A DNA stretch of 64,000 nt. Source: Stomorhina lunata (taxonomy: Eukaryota; Arthropoda; Insecta; Diptera; Rhiniidae). The stretch is from positions 117,526,834-117,590,833 of the forward strand of contig OW121741.1 in the NCBI GenBank assembly GCA_933228675.1. The letters run 5' to 3'. This document shows positions 45,801 through 60,268 of this stretch, piece by piece; position 1 is the stretch's first letter; every line of letters starts with the position of its first letter. Under the pieces are notes generated by a model. It worked only from the letters and a program-made list of their open reading frames with translations. It ran no database searches and was not told the origin of the DNA. The translations under genes were made by a program, and so were the position numbers.

Positions 45801-48800
45801 CATAGTCTAGTCATAGTCTAGTCATAGTCTAGTCATAGTCTAGTCATAGTCTAGTCATAGTCTAGTCATAGTCTAGTCATAGTCTAGTCATAGTCTAGTC
45901 ATAGTCTAGTCATAGTCTAGTCATAGTCTAGTCATAGTCTAGTCATAGTCTAGTCATAGTCTAGTCATAGTCTAGTCATAGTCTAGTCATAGTCTAGTCA
46001 TAGTCTAGTCATAGTCTAGTCATAGTCTAGTCATAGTCTAGTCATAGTCTAGTCATAGTCTAGTCATAGTCTAGTCATAGTCTAGTCATAGTCTAGTCAT
46101 AGTCTAGTCATAGTCTAGTCATAGTCTAGTCATAGTCTAGTCATAGTCTAGTCATAGTCTAGTCATAGTCTAGTCATAGTCTAGTCATAGTCTAGTCATA
46201 GTCTAGTCATAGTCTAGTCATAGTCTAGTCATAGTCTAGTCATAGTCTAGTCATAGTCTAGTCATAGTCTAGTCATAGTCTAGTCATAGTCTAGTCATAG
46301 TCTAGTCATAGTCTAGTCATAGTCTAGTCATAGTCTAGTCATAGTCTAGTCATAGTCTAGTCATAGTCTAGTCATAGTCTAGTCATAGTCTAGTCATAGT
46401 CTAGTCATAGTCTAGTCATAGTCTAGTCATAGTCTAGTCATAGTCTAGTCATAGTCTAGTCATAGTCTAGTCATAGTCTAGTCATAGTCTAGTCATAGTC
46501 TAGTCATAGTCTAGTCATAGTCTAGTCATAGTCTAGTCATAGTCTAGTCATAGTCTAGTCATAGTCTAGTCATAGTCTAGTCATAGTCTAGTCATAGTCT
46601 AGTCATAGTCTAGTCATAGTCTAGTCATAGTCTAGTCATAGTCTAGTCATAGTCTAGTCATAGTCTAGTCATAGTCTAGTCATAGTCTAGTCATAGTCTA
46701 GTCATAGTCTAGTCATAGTCTAGTCATAGTCTAGTCATAGTCTAGTCATAGTCTAGTCATAGTCTAGTCATAGTCTAGTCATAGTCTAGTCATAGTCTAG
46801 TCATAGTCTAGTCATAGTCTAGTCATAGTCTAGTCATAGTCTAGTCATAGTCTAGTCATAGTCTAGTCATAGTCTAGTCATAGTCTAGTCATAGTCTAGT
46901 CATAGTCTAGTCATAGTCTAGTCATAGTCTAGTCATAGTCTAGTCATAGTCTAGTCATAGTCTAGTCATAGTCTAGTCATAGTCTAGTCATAGTCTAGTC
47001 ATAGTCTAGTCATAGTCTAGTCATAGTCTAGTCATAGTCTAGTCATAGTCTAGTCATAGTCTAGTCATAGTCTAGTCATAGTCTAGTCATAGTCTAGTCA
47101 TAGTCTAGTCATAGTCTAGTCATAGTCTAGTCATAGTCTAGTCATAGTCTAGTCATAGTCTAGTCATAGTCTAGTCATAGTCTAGTCATAGTCTAGTCAT
47201 AGTCTAGTCATAGTCTAGTCATAGTCTAGTCATAGTCTAGTCATAGTCTAGTCATAGTCTAGTCATAGTCTAGTCATAGTCTAGTCATAGTCTAGTCATA
47301 GTCTAGTCATAGTCTAGTCATAGTCTAGTCATAGTCTAGTCATAGTCTAGTCATAGTCTAGTCATAGTCTAGTCATAGTCTAGTCATAGTCTAGTCATAG
47401 TCTAGTCATAGTCTAGTCATAGTCTAGTCATAGTCTAGTCATAGTCTAGTCATAGTCTAGTCATAGTCTAGTCATAGTCTAGTCATAGTCTAGTCATAGT
47501 CTAGTCATAGTCTAGTCATAGTCTAGTCATAGTCTAGTCATAGTCTAGTCATAGTCTAGTCATAGTCTAGTCATAGTCTAGTCATAGTCTAGTCATAGTC
47601 TAGTCATAGTCTAGTCATAGTCTAGTCATAGTCTAGTCATAGTCTAGTCATAGTCTAGTCATAGTCTAGTCATAGTCTAGTCATAGTCTAGTCATAGTCT
47701 AGTCATAGTCTAGTCATAGTCTAGTCATAGTCTAGTCATAGTCTAGTCATAGTCTAGTCATAGTCTAGTCATAGTCTAGTCATAGTCTAGTCATAGTCTA
47801 GTCATAGTCTAGTCATAGTCTAGTCATAGTCTAGTCATAGTCTAGTCATAGTCTAGTCATAGTCTAGTCATAGTCTAGTCATAGTCTAGTCATAGTCTAG
47901 TCATAGTCTAGTCATAGTCTAGTCATAGTCTAGTCATAGTCTAGTCATAGTCTAGTCATAGTCTAGTCATAGTCTAGTCATAGTCTAGTCATAGTCTAGT
48001 CATAGTCTAGTCATAGTCTAGTCATAGTCTAGTCATAGTCTAGTCATAGTCTAGTCATAGTCTAGTCATAGTCTAGTCATAGTCTAGTCATAGTCTAGTC
48101 ATAGTCTAGTCATAGTCTAGTCATAGTCTAGTCATAGTCTAGTCATAGTCTAGTCATAGTCTAGTCATAGTCTAGTCATAGTCTAGTCATAGTCTAGTCA
48201 TAGTCTAGTCATAGTCTAGTCATAGTCTAGTCATAGTCTAGTCATAGTCTAGTCATAGTCTAGTCATAGTCTAGTCATAGTCTAGTCATAGTCTAGTCAT
48301 AGTCTAGTCATAGTCTAGTCATAGTCTAGTCATAGTCTAGTCATAGTCTAGTCATAGTCTAGTCATAGTCTAGTCATAGTCTAGTCATAGTCTAGTCATA
48401 GTCTAGTCATAGTCTAGTCATAGTCTAGTCATAGTCTAGTCATAGTCTAGTCATAGTCTAGTCATAGTCTAGTCATAGTCTAGTCATAGTCTAGTCATAG
48501 TCTAGTCATAGTCTAGTCATAGTCTAGTCATAGTCTAGTCATAGTCTAGTCATAGTCTAGTCATAGTCTAGTCATAGTCTAGTCATAGTCTAGTCATAGT
48601 CTAGTCATAGTCTAGTCATAGTCTAGTCATAGTCTAGTCATAGTCTAGTCATAGTCTAGTCATAGTCTAGTCATAGTCTAGTCATAGTCTAGTCATAGTC
48701 TAGTCATAGTCTAGTCATAGTCTAGTCATAGTCTAGTCATAGTCTAGTCATAGTCTAGTCATAGTCTAGTCATAGTCTAGTCATAGTCTAGTCATAGTCT

Positions 48801-51082
48801 AGTCATAGTCTAGTCATAGTCTAGTCATAGTCTAGTCATAGTCTAGTCATAGTCTAGTCATAGTCTAGTCATAGTCTAGTCATAGTCTAGTCATAGTCTA
48901 GTCATAGTCTAGTCATAGTCTAGTCATAGTCTAGTCATAGTCTAGTCATAGTCTAGTCATAGTCTAGTCATAGTCTAGTCATAGTCTAGTCATAGTCTAG
49001 TCATAGTCTAGTCATAGTCTAGTCATAGTCTAGTCATAGTCTAGTCATAGTCTAGTCATAGTCTAGTCATAGTCTAGTCATAGTCTAGTCATAGTCTAGT
49101 CATAGTCTAGTCATAGTCTAGTCATAGTCTAGTCATAGTCTAGTCATAGTCTAGTCATAGTCTAGTCATAGTCTAGTCATAGTCTAGTCATAGTCTAGTC
49201 ATAGTCTAGTCATAGTCTAGTCATAGTCTAGTCATAGTCTAGTCATAGTCTAGTCATAGTCTAGTCATAGTCTAGTCATAGTCTAGTCATAGTCTAGTCA
49301 TAGTCTAGTCATAGTCTAGTCATAGTCTAGTCATAGTCTAGTCATAGTCTAGTCATAGTCTAGTCATAGTCTAGTCATAGTCTAGTCATAGTCTAGTCAT
49401 AGTCTAGTCATAGTCTAGTCATAGTCTAGTCATAGTCTAGTCATAGTCTAGTCATAGTCTAGTCATAGTCTAGTCATAGTCTAGTCATAGTCTAGTCATA
49501 GTCTAGTCATAGTCTAGTCATAGTCTAGTCATAGTCTAGTCATAGTCTAGTCATAGTCTAGTCATAGTCTAGTCATAGTCTAGTCATAGTCTAGTCATAG
49601 TCTAGTCATAGTCTAGTCATAGTCTAGTCATAGTCTAGTCATAGTCTAGTCATAGTCTAGTCATAGTCTAGTCATAGTCTAGTCATAGTCTAGTCATAGT
49701 CTAGTCATAGTCTAGTCATAGTCTAGTCATAGTCTAGTCATAGTCTAGTCATAGTCTAGTCATAGTCTAGTCATAGTCTAGTCATAGTCTAGTCATAGTC
49801 TAGTCATAGTCTAGTCATAGTCTAGTCATAGTCTAGTCATAGTCTAGTCATAGTCTAGTCATAGTCTAGTCATAGTCTAGTCATAGTCTAGTCATAGTCT
49901 AGTCATAGTCTAGTCATAGTCTAGTCATAGTCTAGTCATAGTCTAGTCATAGTCTAGTCATAGTCTAGTCATAGTCTAGTCATAGTCTAGTCATAGTCTA
50001 GTCATAGTCTAGTCATAGTCTAGTCATAGTCTAGTCATAGTCTAGTCATAGTCTAGTCATAGTCTAGTCATAGTCTAGTCATAGTCTAGTCATAGTCTAG
50101 TCATAGTCTAGTCATAGTCTAGTCATAGTCTAGTCATAGTCTAGTCATAGTCTAGTCATAGTCTAGTCATAGTCTAGTCATAGTCTAGTCATAGTCTAGT
50201 CATAGTCTAGTCATAGTCTAGTCATAGTCTAGTCATAGTCTAGTCATAGTCTAGTCATAGTCTAGTCATAGTCTAGTCATAGTCTAGTCATAGTCTAGTC
50301 ATAGTCTAGTCATAGTCTAGTCATAGTCTAGTCATAGTCTAGTCATAGTCTAGTCATAGTCTAGTCATAGTCTAGTCATAGTCTAGTCATAGTCTAGTCA
50401 TAGTCTAGTCATAGTCTAGTCATAGTCTAGTCATAGTCTAGTCATAGTCTAGTCATAGTCTAGTCATAGTCTAGTCATAGTCTAGTCATAGTCTAGTCAT
50501 AGTCTAGTCATAGTCTAGTCATAGTCTAGTCATAGTCTAGTCATAGTCTAGTCATAGTCTAGTCATAGTCTAGTCATAGTCTAGTCATAGTCTAGTCATA
50601 GTCTAGTCATAGTCTAGTCATAGTCTAGTCATAGTCTAGTCATAGTCTAGTCATAGTCTAGTCATAGTCTAGTCATAGTCTAGTCATAGTCTAGTCATAG
50701 TCTAGTCATAGTCTAGTCATAGTCTAGTCATAGTCTAGTCATAGTCTAGTCATAGTCTAGTCATAGTCTAGTCATAGTCTAGTCATAGTCTAGTCATAGT
50801 CTAGTCATAGTCTAGTCATAGTCTAGTCATAGTCTAGTCATAGTCTAGTCATAGTCTAGTCATAGTCTAGTCATAGTCTAGTCATAGTCTAGTCATAGTC
50901 TAGTCATAGTCTAGTCATAGTCTAGTCATAGTCTAGTCATAGTCTAGTCATAGTCTAGTCATAGTCTAGTCATAGTCTAGTCATAGTCTAGTCATAGTCT
51001 AGTCATAGTCTAGTCATAGTCTAGTCATAGTCTAGTCATAGTCTAGTCATAGTCTAGTCATAGTCTAGTCATAGTCTAGTCA
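42859..51082. repeat. Satellite G, 11-bp unit CATAGTCTAGT, 8.2 kb
   Basis: About 747 tandem copies. The only variants I found are two CATTGTC units, 77 bp apart, in the first 170 bp (near 42941 and 43018); beyond them no variant was seen across about 8 kb. TAG stops occur in every frame, so nothing is coded. The unit resembles satellite D reversed: TAGTCTATGTCT against TAGTCTAGTCA needs one deletion and one substitution. Confidence 0.98.
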
Positions 51083-52757
51083 AATCTTGAAATGTTTTTT
51101 CTTCTTAAATTTTCTTTTACTAACATCTGAAAACTTATTAGCCAAATTTAAAAGATGACACCTAACAACTCTTATCCTTGTACTTTTAACAGTTTATCAG
51201 TAAAATATCTTTTTCATTAAATAAAAAAATTTAAATTTCTTGCACTTTCATTATTCTGCAAATATTGCGCACTCACTCACAAACTTTTGGAGCCCATCAT
51301 TAAGAAAACTTTAGACTCGGTTGATGGGTATTAATGTCGTTATTGTGTCACACTTGCAAAGTTACATTATTTTCTGGAAATACTGCTTTTGTTGGTGTTT
51401 TAGTTATTACATTTCCAAAGAAGAGTTTCAGTTATTGTTGTTGATGGTAATGGTAGTAGTGATGGTGGTTGTGTTGGTGGTGGTGGGAGGTTTATTTCAC
51501 TTAAGTTTACAATAGAAGATGTACTTAGAGGAGTAGCATGTGTATTTAAGCATCACCTTTGTTAACTTGGTTACAACTACTAAAGCAGTAACTGCTACCG
51601 TCTTGTTAGATTTAGATTTGTGAGAATTTGGTATCCAAACCTGGGATCAACATGCTATGGTTAAAGTACTTTAACAGCACACCTACTGTTGCTGCTGCCG
51701 ATGCTGCTGGTAACTTGAATTTGACTGCCTTTAATATCCTGTCATTTCATAAAATGAGAATGAACCAAGAATCGCAGAGATGAACAAAACAAAAAATAAG
51801 AAATCATCGATTTGTGTTGAGTGAGTGACAATGAACAACGACTGTTACATTTACCGAATGTTATACATTAAGGATCTAGTACTTGAAGTTGAAAATCAAT
51901 TTCGTGCATTATTGTTTGCCTTGTGAAGAGCTCTGGAAAATTTAGTTGTGATGTGATTCCTATATTATTATACTACTAAAATCAACAACCCCCTGCTATG
52001 ATTACTACTTTTGTCGGGTTTGAGGCCATCACTACTACCACCACAATCACACTGACAAGCAACTACAAGTTTCCTGAAAATTTAAATTTATTTTGGCACT
52101 TTTTGGCGTTGGTGTTTCTGACAATTCCTAGAGATATTTCTGCTACTGACAAGTAGTTTGAGATTATAATGATTATGAAAATTTGGAAATATATTTTATG
52201 TTAAAGGAGCCATTTTTTGTTCGACGTATTTCTTCTCTATTTATTAAAATTTAAAACTTTTTATTTAAATTGGAATATGTTTTTTTTTTATAAAAAATTT
52301 TTATTCTGATTCTATTTTTTTGTCTTTTCTTTCTTATAAACGAAAAAATCTCGAGGTCCTTATTTGAAATTTTATTTAAGCCAAATTTTGAATTTATTTT
52401 AATGGTATTTACTTAGTGCCAAATGGCCATCAAGAGTCATTGTTTAAAATTTGCTCGATTCATAAATGTGGCTAGACAAAGTTTGCTTAAATGGTAGATT
52501 GTTTAAACTTTATGTAAATAGCAATTTAAATTGCAAATTTTTTTCTTTTTTGGTTTGTTTAAAGAGGAATATTTAAAATTTTAATATTGTATATTTAATA
52601 AGAAAATTTTAAATATTTAGAGGGGAGATAAAAGCCATAATAACTCTAAAGCGCAATGTGTACTCGTAGGTTAGGTTTGTGTTGATGTCTGGTAATCTAA
52701 CATACTTAGACTGAAAGGTTTATTGGGGCCCTCTTTCTGGGTTTCAAGACAAATTAA
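51083..52757. other. Non-coding stretch with short microsatellites
   Basis: It includes GATGGTGGTTGTGTTGGTGG (about 51460) and TGTTGCTGCTGCCGATGCTG (about 51690). The frame at 51321-51515 is a Val-rich translation of the former. No gene is supported. Confidence 0.55.
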
Positions 52758-53236
<479 letters not shown>

Positions 53237-53924
53237 TCAGACGGTCACTACTAAATCTCCTTAAAATTTTATAAGGATTCAGAATAAATAACCCTTTTTT
53301 GAGCCAATATTAAGAAAGTTACTAACGGAATGACAATCTCAAAATACCCCCCATTTGTTTTTTTTTCTGTTGATGGTGAATATAAAAATTCATTACATTA
53401 TTAGTTTTATATATCAAAAGTAATTTAGTTGAAAATTTTTCGAAAATTTACATCATTAAATAGTTTTGGGAACGCTGTCAGATGTAACCAAAATTGCCAA
53501 GAACCACATACAATAGAAAAGGTCAGTCAATTAAAAAAAAAAACAACTAAAATATATACTAGAGTATTTTAATTAAAATATGCTGTATTTAATTTCTCTA
53601 AAACTACTATAACTAAATATGTTATAGCTGCACTCAAAATATATCTATATGGAAAATTGTAATGAAAAAAAAAAAAAAACACACACACCAAAAAGTAAAA
53701 TTATAAAACATTTGAAATTTTTAGTTTATTTCTGTATCATGCTCTGTTTCATTGTACAAGGACACAGCCATTATCATTTGCTTTTCATTTGGAAAAAGTA
53801 AACTGATGTCGGGTGGTTTAGGACGTGGACCGCAACAACACAACAACAGCAAAATGTTTGGGTAACAAAGCAATAATTATGGGTTACAGTGGGCCGGGAA
53901 ATAGAAGGCGCAAAAAGAATGACG
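53237..53924. other. AT-rich non-coding stretch, no gene seen
   Basis: It contains short A runs followed by ACACACAC (53670-53690) and CAACAACACAACAACAGC (about 53833). No coding signal. Confidence 0.5.
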
Positions 53925-56470
53925 AAAAGAATTTTCAATAGAAAAAATTACAAAAGGAAGATTTTTTTATAGAAAACATTACTAAAGGAAGATTTTTCTA
54001 TAAAAAATGAGGAAAGAAAAATTTTTCTATTAAAAAATGACTAAAAGAAGATTTTTACATAGAGAAAATAACAATTCGCAGATTTTTCTAAAGACAAAAT
54101 GATGAAAGGAATAAATGACAAAAGAAGATTTTTCAACAGAAAAGAATATTTTTCTAAAGAAAAAATGAAAAAAAAATCTATAGAAATAAATGACCAAGAT
54201 TATTCTATAGAAAAACTGACGATAAGGGTTTTTTTCTATAGAAAAAATGACAATAGGAAGATTTTTTTATAGAAAACATTACTAAAGGAAGATTTTTCTA
54301 TAAAAAATGAGGAAAGAAAAATTTTTCTATAAACAAATGACTAAAAGAAGATTTTTATATAGAAAAAATGACAATTCGGAGATTTTTCTATAGACAAAAT
54401 GATGAAAGGAATAAATGACAAAAGAAGGTTTTTACAACAGAAAAGAATATTTTTCTAAAGAAAAAATGAAAAAAAAAAATCTATAGAAAAAAATGACGAA
54501 ACCAAGATTATTCTATAGAAAAACTGACGATGAAGGTTTTTTTCTATAGAAAAAATTACAATAGGAAGATTTTTTTATAGAAAATATGACGATTAGAAGC
54601 TTTTTCTATAGAAAATATGACGATAGATATGACGGAAGATTTTTCTATAGAAAATATGACGATAGGAAGATTTTTCTATAGAAAATATGACGATAGGAAG
54701 ATTTTTCTATATAAAATATGACGATAGGAAGATTTTTCTATAGAAAATATGACGATAGGAGGATTTTTCTATAGAAAATATCACGATAGGAAGATTTTTC
54801 TATAGAAAATATGACGATAGGAAGATTTTTCTATAGAAAATATGACGATAGGAAGATTTTTCTATAGAAAATAAGACGAAGGGAAGATTTTTCTATAGAA
54901 AATATGATGATAGGAAGATTTTTCTGTAGAAAATATGACGATAGGAAGATTTTTCTATAGAAAATATGACGATAGGAAGATTTTTCTATAGAAAGTATGA
55001 CGATAGGAAGATTTTTCTATAGAAAATATGACGAAGGGAAGATTTTTCTATAGAAAATATGACGATAGGAAGATTTTTCTGTAGAAAATAAGACAATAGG
55101 AAGATTTTTCTATAGAAAATATGACGATAGGAAGATTTTTCTATAGAAAATATCACGATAGGAAGATTTTTCTATAGAAAATATCACGATAGGAAGATTT
55201 TTCTATAGAAAATATGACGATAGGAAGATTTTTTTGTAGAAAATATGACGATGGGAAGATTTTTCTATAGAAAATATGACGATAGGAAGATTTTTCTATA
55301 GAAAATATGACGATAGGAAGATTTTTCTATAGAAAATATGACGATAGGAAGATTTTTCTATAGAAAATATGACGAAGGGAAGATTTTTCTATAGAAAATA
55401 TGACGATAGGAAGATTTTTCTATAGAAAATATGACGATAGGAAGATTTTTCTATAGAAAATATGACGATAGGAAGATTTTTCTATAGAAAATATGACGAT
55501 AGGAAGATTTTTCTATAGAAAATATGACGATAGGAAGATTTTTCTATAGAAAATATGACTATAGGAAGATTTTTCTATAGAAAATATGACGATAGGAAGA
55601 TTTTTCTATAGAAAATATGACGATAGGAAGATTTTTCTATAGAAAATATGACGATAGGAAGATTTTTCTATAGAAAATATGACGATAGGAAGATTTTTCT
55701 ATAGAAAATATGACGATAGGAAGGTTTTTTTATAGAAAATATGACTATAGGAAGATTTTTCTATAGAAAATATGACGATAGGAAGATTTTTCTATAGAAA
55801 ATACGACGATAGAAAGATTTTGCCATCGAAAATATGACGATAGGAAGATTTTCCTATAGAAAATATGACGATAGGAAGCTTTTTTTGTAGAAAATGTGAC
55901 GTAAGAAGGATTTTTCTATAGAAAATATGGCCTAAGGAAGATTTTTCTATAGAAAATATAACCTAAAGAAGATTTTTTCATAGAAGATATGACGTAAAAA
56001 AGGTCTTTCTGTAGGAACGTTAGGGAGATTTCTCTATAGAAAATATGACGTTAGGAAGATTTTTCTATAGAAAATATAATGAAAGGAAAATTTTTCTATA
56101 TTTTATGACGTTCTATATATTATGACGTTAGAAAATTTTTCTACAGAAAATATGACGTTAGGAAGATTTTTCTATAGAAAATATGACGTTAGGAAGATTT
56201 TTCTATAGAAAATATAATGAAAGGAAAATTTTTCTATAGAAAATATGTCGTAAGGAAGACTTTTCTGTGGAAAACATGACGTTAGAAAGACTTTTTTGTA
56301 GAAAATACGACATCAGGAAAAATTTTCTATAAAATATGTGACGTTAGGAAGATTTTTCTATAAAAAATATGACGTTAGGAAGATTTTTCTGTAGAAAATA
56401 TGTTAGAAAGGTCTTTCTATAGAAATATTTTTTTATTAAAAATATAATGATAAAAATTCAACAGGAAAAT
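53925..56470. repeat. Minisatellite array F, block 1, 31-bp monomer
   Basis: About 80 monomers with GGAAGATTTTTCTATAGAAAA followed by TATGACGATA. The left part (53957-54560) is divergent and holds a tandem duplication of about 300 bp (copies start at 53957 and 54257). The centre (54650-55800) is homogeneous. The right edge carries TATGACGTTAGG and TATAATGAAAGG subtypes (56040-56230). Confidence 0.97.
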
Positions 56471-57709
56471 TTTTCTAGGAAGAGTATAATAAAATTTATC
56501 TATTTCAAATATTTTGCCTTTTTCTGTGCTGTGGTGCCAAATTACAGAACTTTTGCATTTCAGGCAAAAAAATGCCCCAAATGGTAATAAAAGGGAAAAA
56601 TATATACATACTTATATGTATTTATATATTTTTAAAAAGCATTTAATTATAGTTTGGTTGAGTGTAATAAAATAAAATAAATTCTGGCGCTATATTTTAA
56701 TATATAAAACAAGCAGTTAAAATCAATTACATACGAAATAACAATATTTTTGTAAATTTTAATGAGCACAAATATTTAATGTTCATAAATATTAAACTTT
56801 TTAGAGTTTACTATTTCGGTTTAAAGTGAAATAATAACACACAATATTTATTCTTTTAGGCTATGATATAAAATTTTAAAAGTATTTTAATACTAAATTA
56901 GAAAAAAAGAGCTCGCTTATCTAATATTTCTGAAAATATTTAAATTTGGACCACAAAATCATTGTCATCATGTGCACATAAAATAGTAATATTTATTATT
57001 AAAACAATAAAACAACCAGCACAAAACACACAAATGCTAAACATTTCAAACAAATGCACAGCTCACAGATACTGACACACACACCGACACATAATGTGTC
57101 GGACAAATCCTTGTGCTGTTGTCGTGAAATCCTAAGAGGACATTTATCTTATTATCTTAAACTATGTTTAGCTTTAATGAAAACTAAACTGAACACTGGC
57201 AAAAATTCCCAACATAACTAAAATAATGATAATAATGGAAATGGAAATGGCTCTGTACAGGGAGCAAAAGGACTTGCAATGAAACTAACAATAGAAACAT
57301 AACAACTAACAATAAACATTCTAATGCGAAATAAAACAAAAGGCTGTAATTATTTATAACTAAGACAACTCTACATAAAACATATAAAACAGGAAGAAGT
57401 AAATGCATCTAAATGCACATTAGTGGAAAAATGGTCCTTGAGTCCAACACCAAAAAATAATAATAAATGAAATATATGAAAAGTCTAAATATTTGTAGTG
57501 CATTTGCTAAAGGAGTCAAACAAATAACCACAGATGTTTGGTTGTGGGAAAAACAAATAACATTCATTACAAAGAGAAAATGTTGGCTATTTAAAACTTA
57601 AATCATTTGGCACCTAAAACAGCAGACTTTCGCCTAGAAATATAAATTTAATTTTAACGAATAGTAATAATATTTTTAGTGGTAGTAATACCTATTTTAG
57701 CATCAAGTC
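56471..57709. other. AT-rich non-coding stretch, no gene seen
   Basis: Sequence includes CACACACACCGACACA (about 57075). A 74-codon minus-strand Leu/Val-rich frame at 57184-57408 shows no recognised motif. Confidence 0.5.
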
Positions 57710-59280
57710 TATGAAAAATATGACGAAGATTTTTCTATAGAAAAATGACGATCGAAAGATTTTTCTGTAAAAAAAATGACGAAAAGAAGATTTTTCTATA
57801 GAAAAAATAACGAAAGGAAGATCTTTCTATAAAAACAACTGAAAAAAGGAAGAATCTTCTATAGAAAAAATGACGAAAGGAAGATTTTTTTTATAAAAAA
57901 AAAAATGACGAAAGGAAGATTTATCTATAGAAAAATATGAAGCAGTTTTTCTATAGAAAAAATGGCAAAAGGAAGATTTTTCTACAAAAAAATGATGAAA
58001 TGAAGTTTTTTCTATAGAAAAAATGACGATAGGAAAATTTTTCTATAAAAAAATTGACGAAAGGAAGATTTTTCTATAGAAAAAATGACGAAAGGAAGAT
58101 TTTTCTATAGAAAATATGACAATAGGAAGATTTTTCTATAGAAAATATGACGATAGAAAGATTTTTCTATAGAAAATATGACGAAACAAAGACTTTTCTA
58201 TAGAAAATATGACGATAGGAAGATTTTTCTACAGAAAAAGTGAAAAAGAAAGATTTTTCTATAGAAAACATTACAAAGGCAAAAATTTTCTATAGAAAAT
58301 ATGACGAAAGGAAGATTTTTCTATAGATAAAATTACAAAGAGAAGATTTTTCTATAGAAAAAGTGACGATCGGAAGATGTTTCTATAGAAAAAATGACGA
58401 TAGGAAGATTTTTCTATAGAAAAAATTAAGAAAGGAAGATTTTTCTATAGGAAAAATGACGAAAGGAAGATTTTTCTATAGAAAAAATGAAAAAGAAAGA
58501 TTTTTCTATAGAAAACATTACAAAGGCAAAAATTTTCTATAAAAAATATGACGAAAGGAAGATTTTTCTATAGATAAAATTACAAAGAGAAGATTTTTCT
58601 ATAGAAAAAATTACGAAAGGAAGATTTTTCCATAGAAAAAATGACGAAAGGAAGATTTTTCTATAGGAAAAATGACGAAATGAAGATTTTTCTATAGAAA
58701 ATATGACGATAGGAAGTCTTTTCTATAGAAAATATGACGATAGGAAGATTTTTCTATTGAAAATATGGCATTAGGAAGATTTTTCTATAGTTAATATGAC
58801 AATAGAATAATTTTTTCTATAAAAAATATGTTAATAGGAAAAATGACGAAAGGAAGATCTTTCTATAGAAAATATGACGATAGGAAGATTTTTCTATAGA
58901 AAATATGACGAAAGGAAGATTTTTCTATGGAAAAAATGACGACAGGAAGATTTTTCTATAGAAAATATGACGATAGGAAGATTTTTCTACATAAAATTTG
59001 ACGTAAGGAAGATTTTTCTATAGAAAACATGACGTCAGGAGATCTTTCTATGGAAAATATGACGATATAGGGATTTTTATACAGAAAATGTGAGGTAAGA
59101 AAAATTTTTCTATAGAAAAATGGCGATAGGAAGATTTTCTACAGGAGTTACATAAAAAATATATAGATAGGAAGATTTTTCTTTAAAAAAAATTTGACGA
59201 TAGGAAGATTTTTCAATAAAAATATGATATAAGGAAGATTTTTTATAGAAGATATGACGTCAGGAATAGCGTTAAAAGTT
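57710..59280. repeat. Minisatellite array F, block 2
   Basis: About 50 monomers, more divergent than block 1 (many GAAAGGAAGATTTTTCTATAG copies with AAAAATGACGA). An eight-monomer segment of 247-248 bp is duplicated: the distinctive pair AACATTACAAAGGC and ATAAAATTACAAAGAGAAG occurs near 58265-58345 and again near 58513-58590. Confidence 0.95.
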
Positions 59281-60268
59281 TTTTTTAAATCTACAGATAA
59301 TGTGATAATCTTCTAATATTGATATTAAATTTAACTTTAAATAACTTTTCAATTGACCTTTCACAAAACATGAGAATTAAGGCTTTTAAACTTTTGCAAC
59401 AACTTTAAAACCCCATAACATCCGTTTGTTATTTTTTCTCTTTCCTGTTCGTATATTTAAACATCTGAGTATAAAGGCATTTGTAAATTTTGTTAAGATC
59501 CTTTTAAGCTTCTTTATTCACACCTATTTAAACACTCACACAACCACACAAACAAGTTTACACCAACATAAGCCCACTTTTAGCATTGCAATTTGAAGTT
59601 ACATTTACTATAGCAAATGTTTTTATCCACGGGAAGTAACTCATGGCCTTATATTTTAATAATTTCTAAACTTATAAAATAACTACTACGACTTAAAAGT
59701 AGTTTTAATTCTATTACTATCTAGGAACTTTTGATCAATATTTTAGAACGGTATGATTCTTATTTGTTTTATATTATTAAGATAATCCTAAAAGTATGCT
59801 ACACGAATGTTTCTGAAATATCTTACATTTCAAACGATAACGCATGCGGCGATTTGGTCCGTGAAATTTAATAAAGTTTGTCTCTTTCAAAATATTTCAA
59901 AATAGTGTCCTCTGAAAACTTTCCATCTTATAACTAAATATGTATGTCACAATTAAGTTTAAAATTAATATAGGAAACTTATTTCAGCCAATATAGGCCT
60001 TAACTGTGCATTTTTTACCCTTATGGTCTTATTTACTTTCGAGTTTTGCATTTGTAATCTTGTACAAAAGTGTTCGGACTATAAAAGTGTTCTGTAAACA
60101 GAGTCAAAATTAAACTTTTCATGTCGTTTTATTTTAATTGATTAAACTTACTGTCTACTTTTATACGATTTGATGTTGTTTTTATTGGGATTACATATGT
60201 AAAGGGTTAAACTTTAAAAAAAAATGTTTTAACATTTTAACTTCAAATACATTTGGAATAATTTTTTA
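59281..60268. other. AT-rich stretch with a dispersed repeat copy
   Basis: Positions 59773-59836 hold the forward copy of the dispersed sequence also at 1782-1830 and 30107-30165 (core AAAAGTATGCTACAC, then GTTTCTGAAA and CTTACATTTC). No gene is seen. Confidence 0.55.

Noticed and set aside
42859..51082. CRISPR-like array
   Set aside because: No spacers: the 11-bp unit is directly tandem, and the context is eukaryotic.
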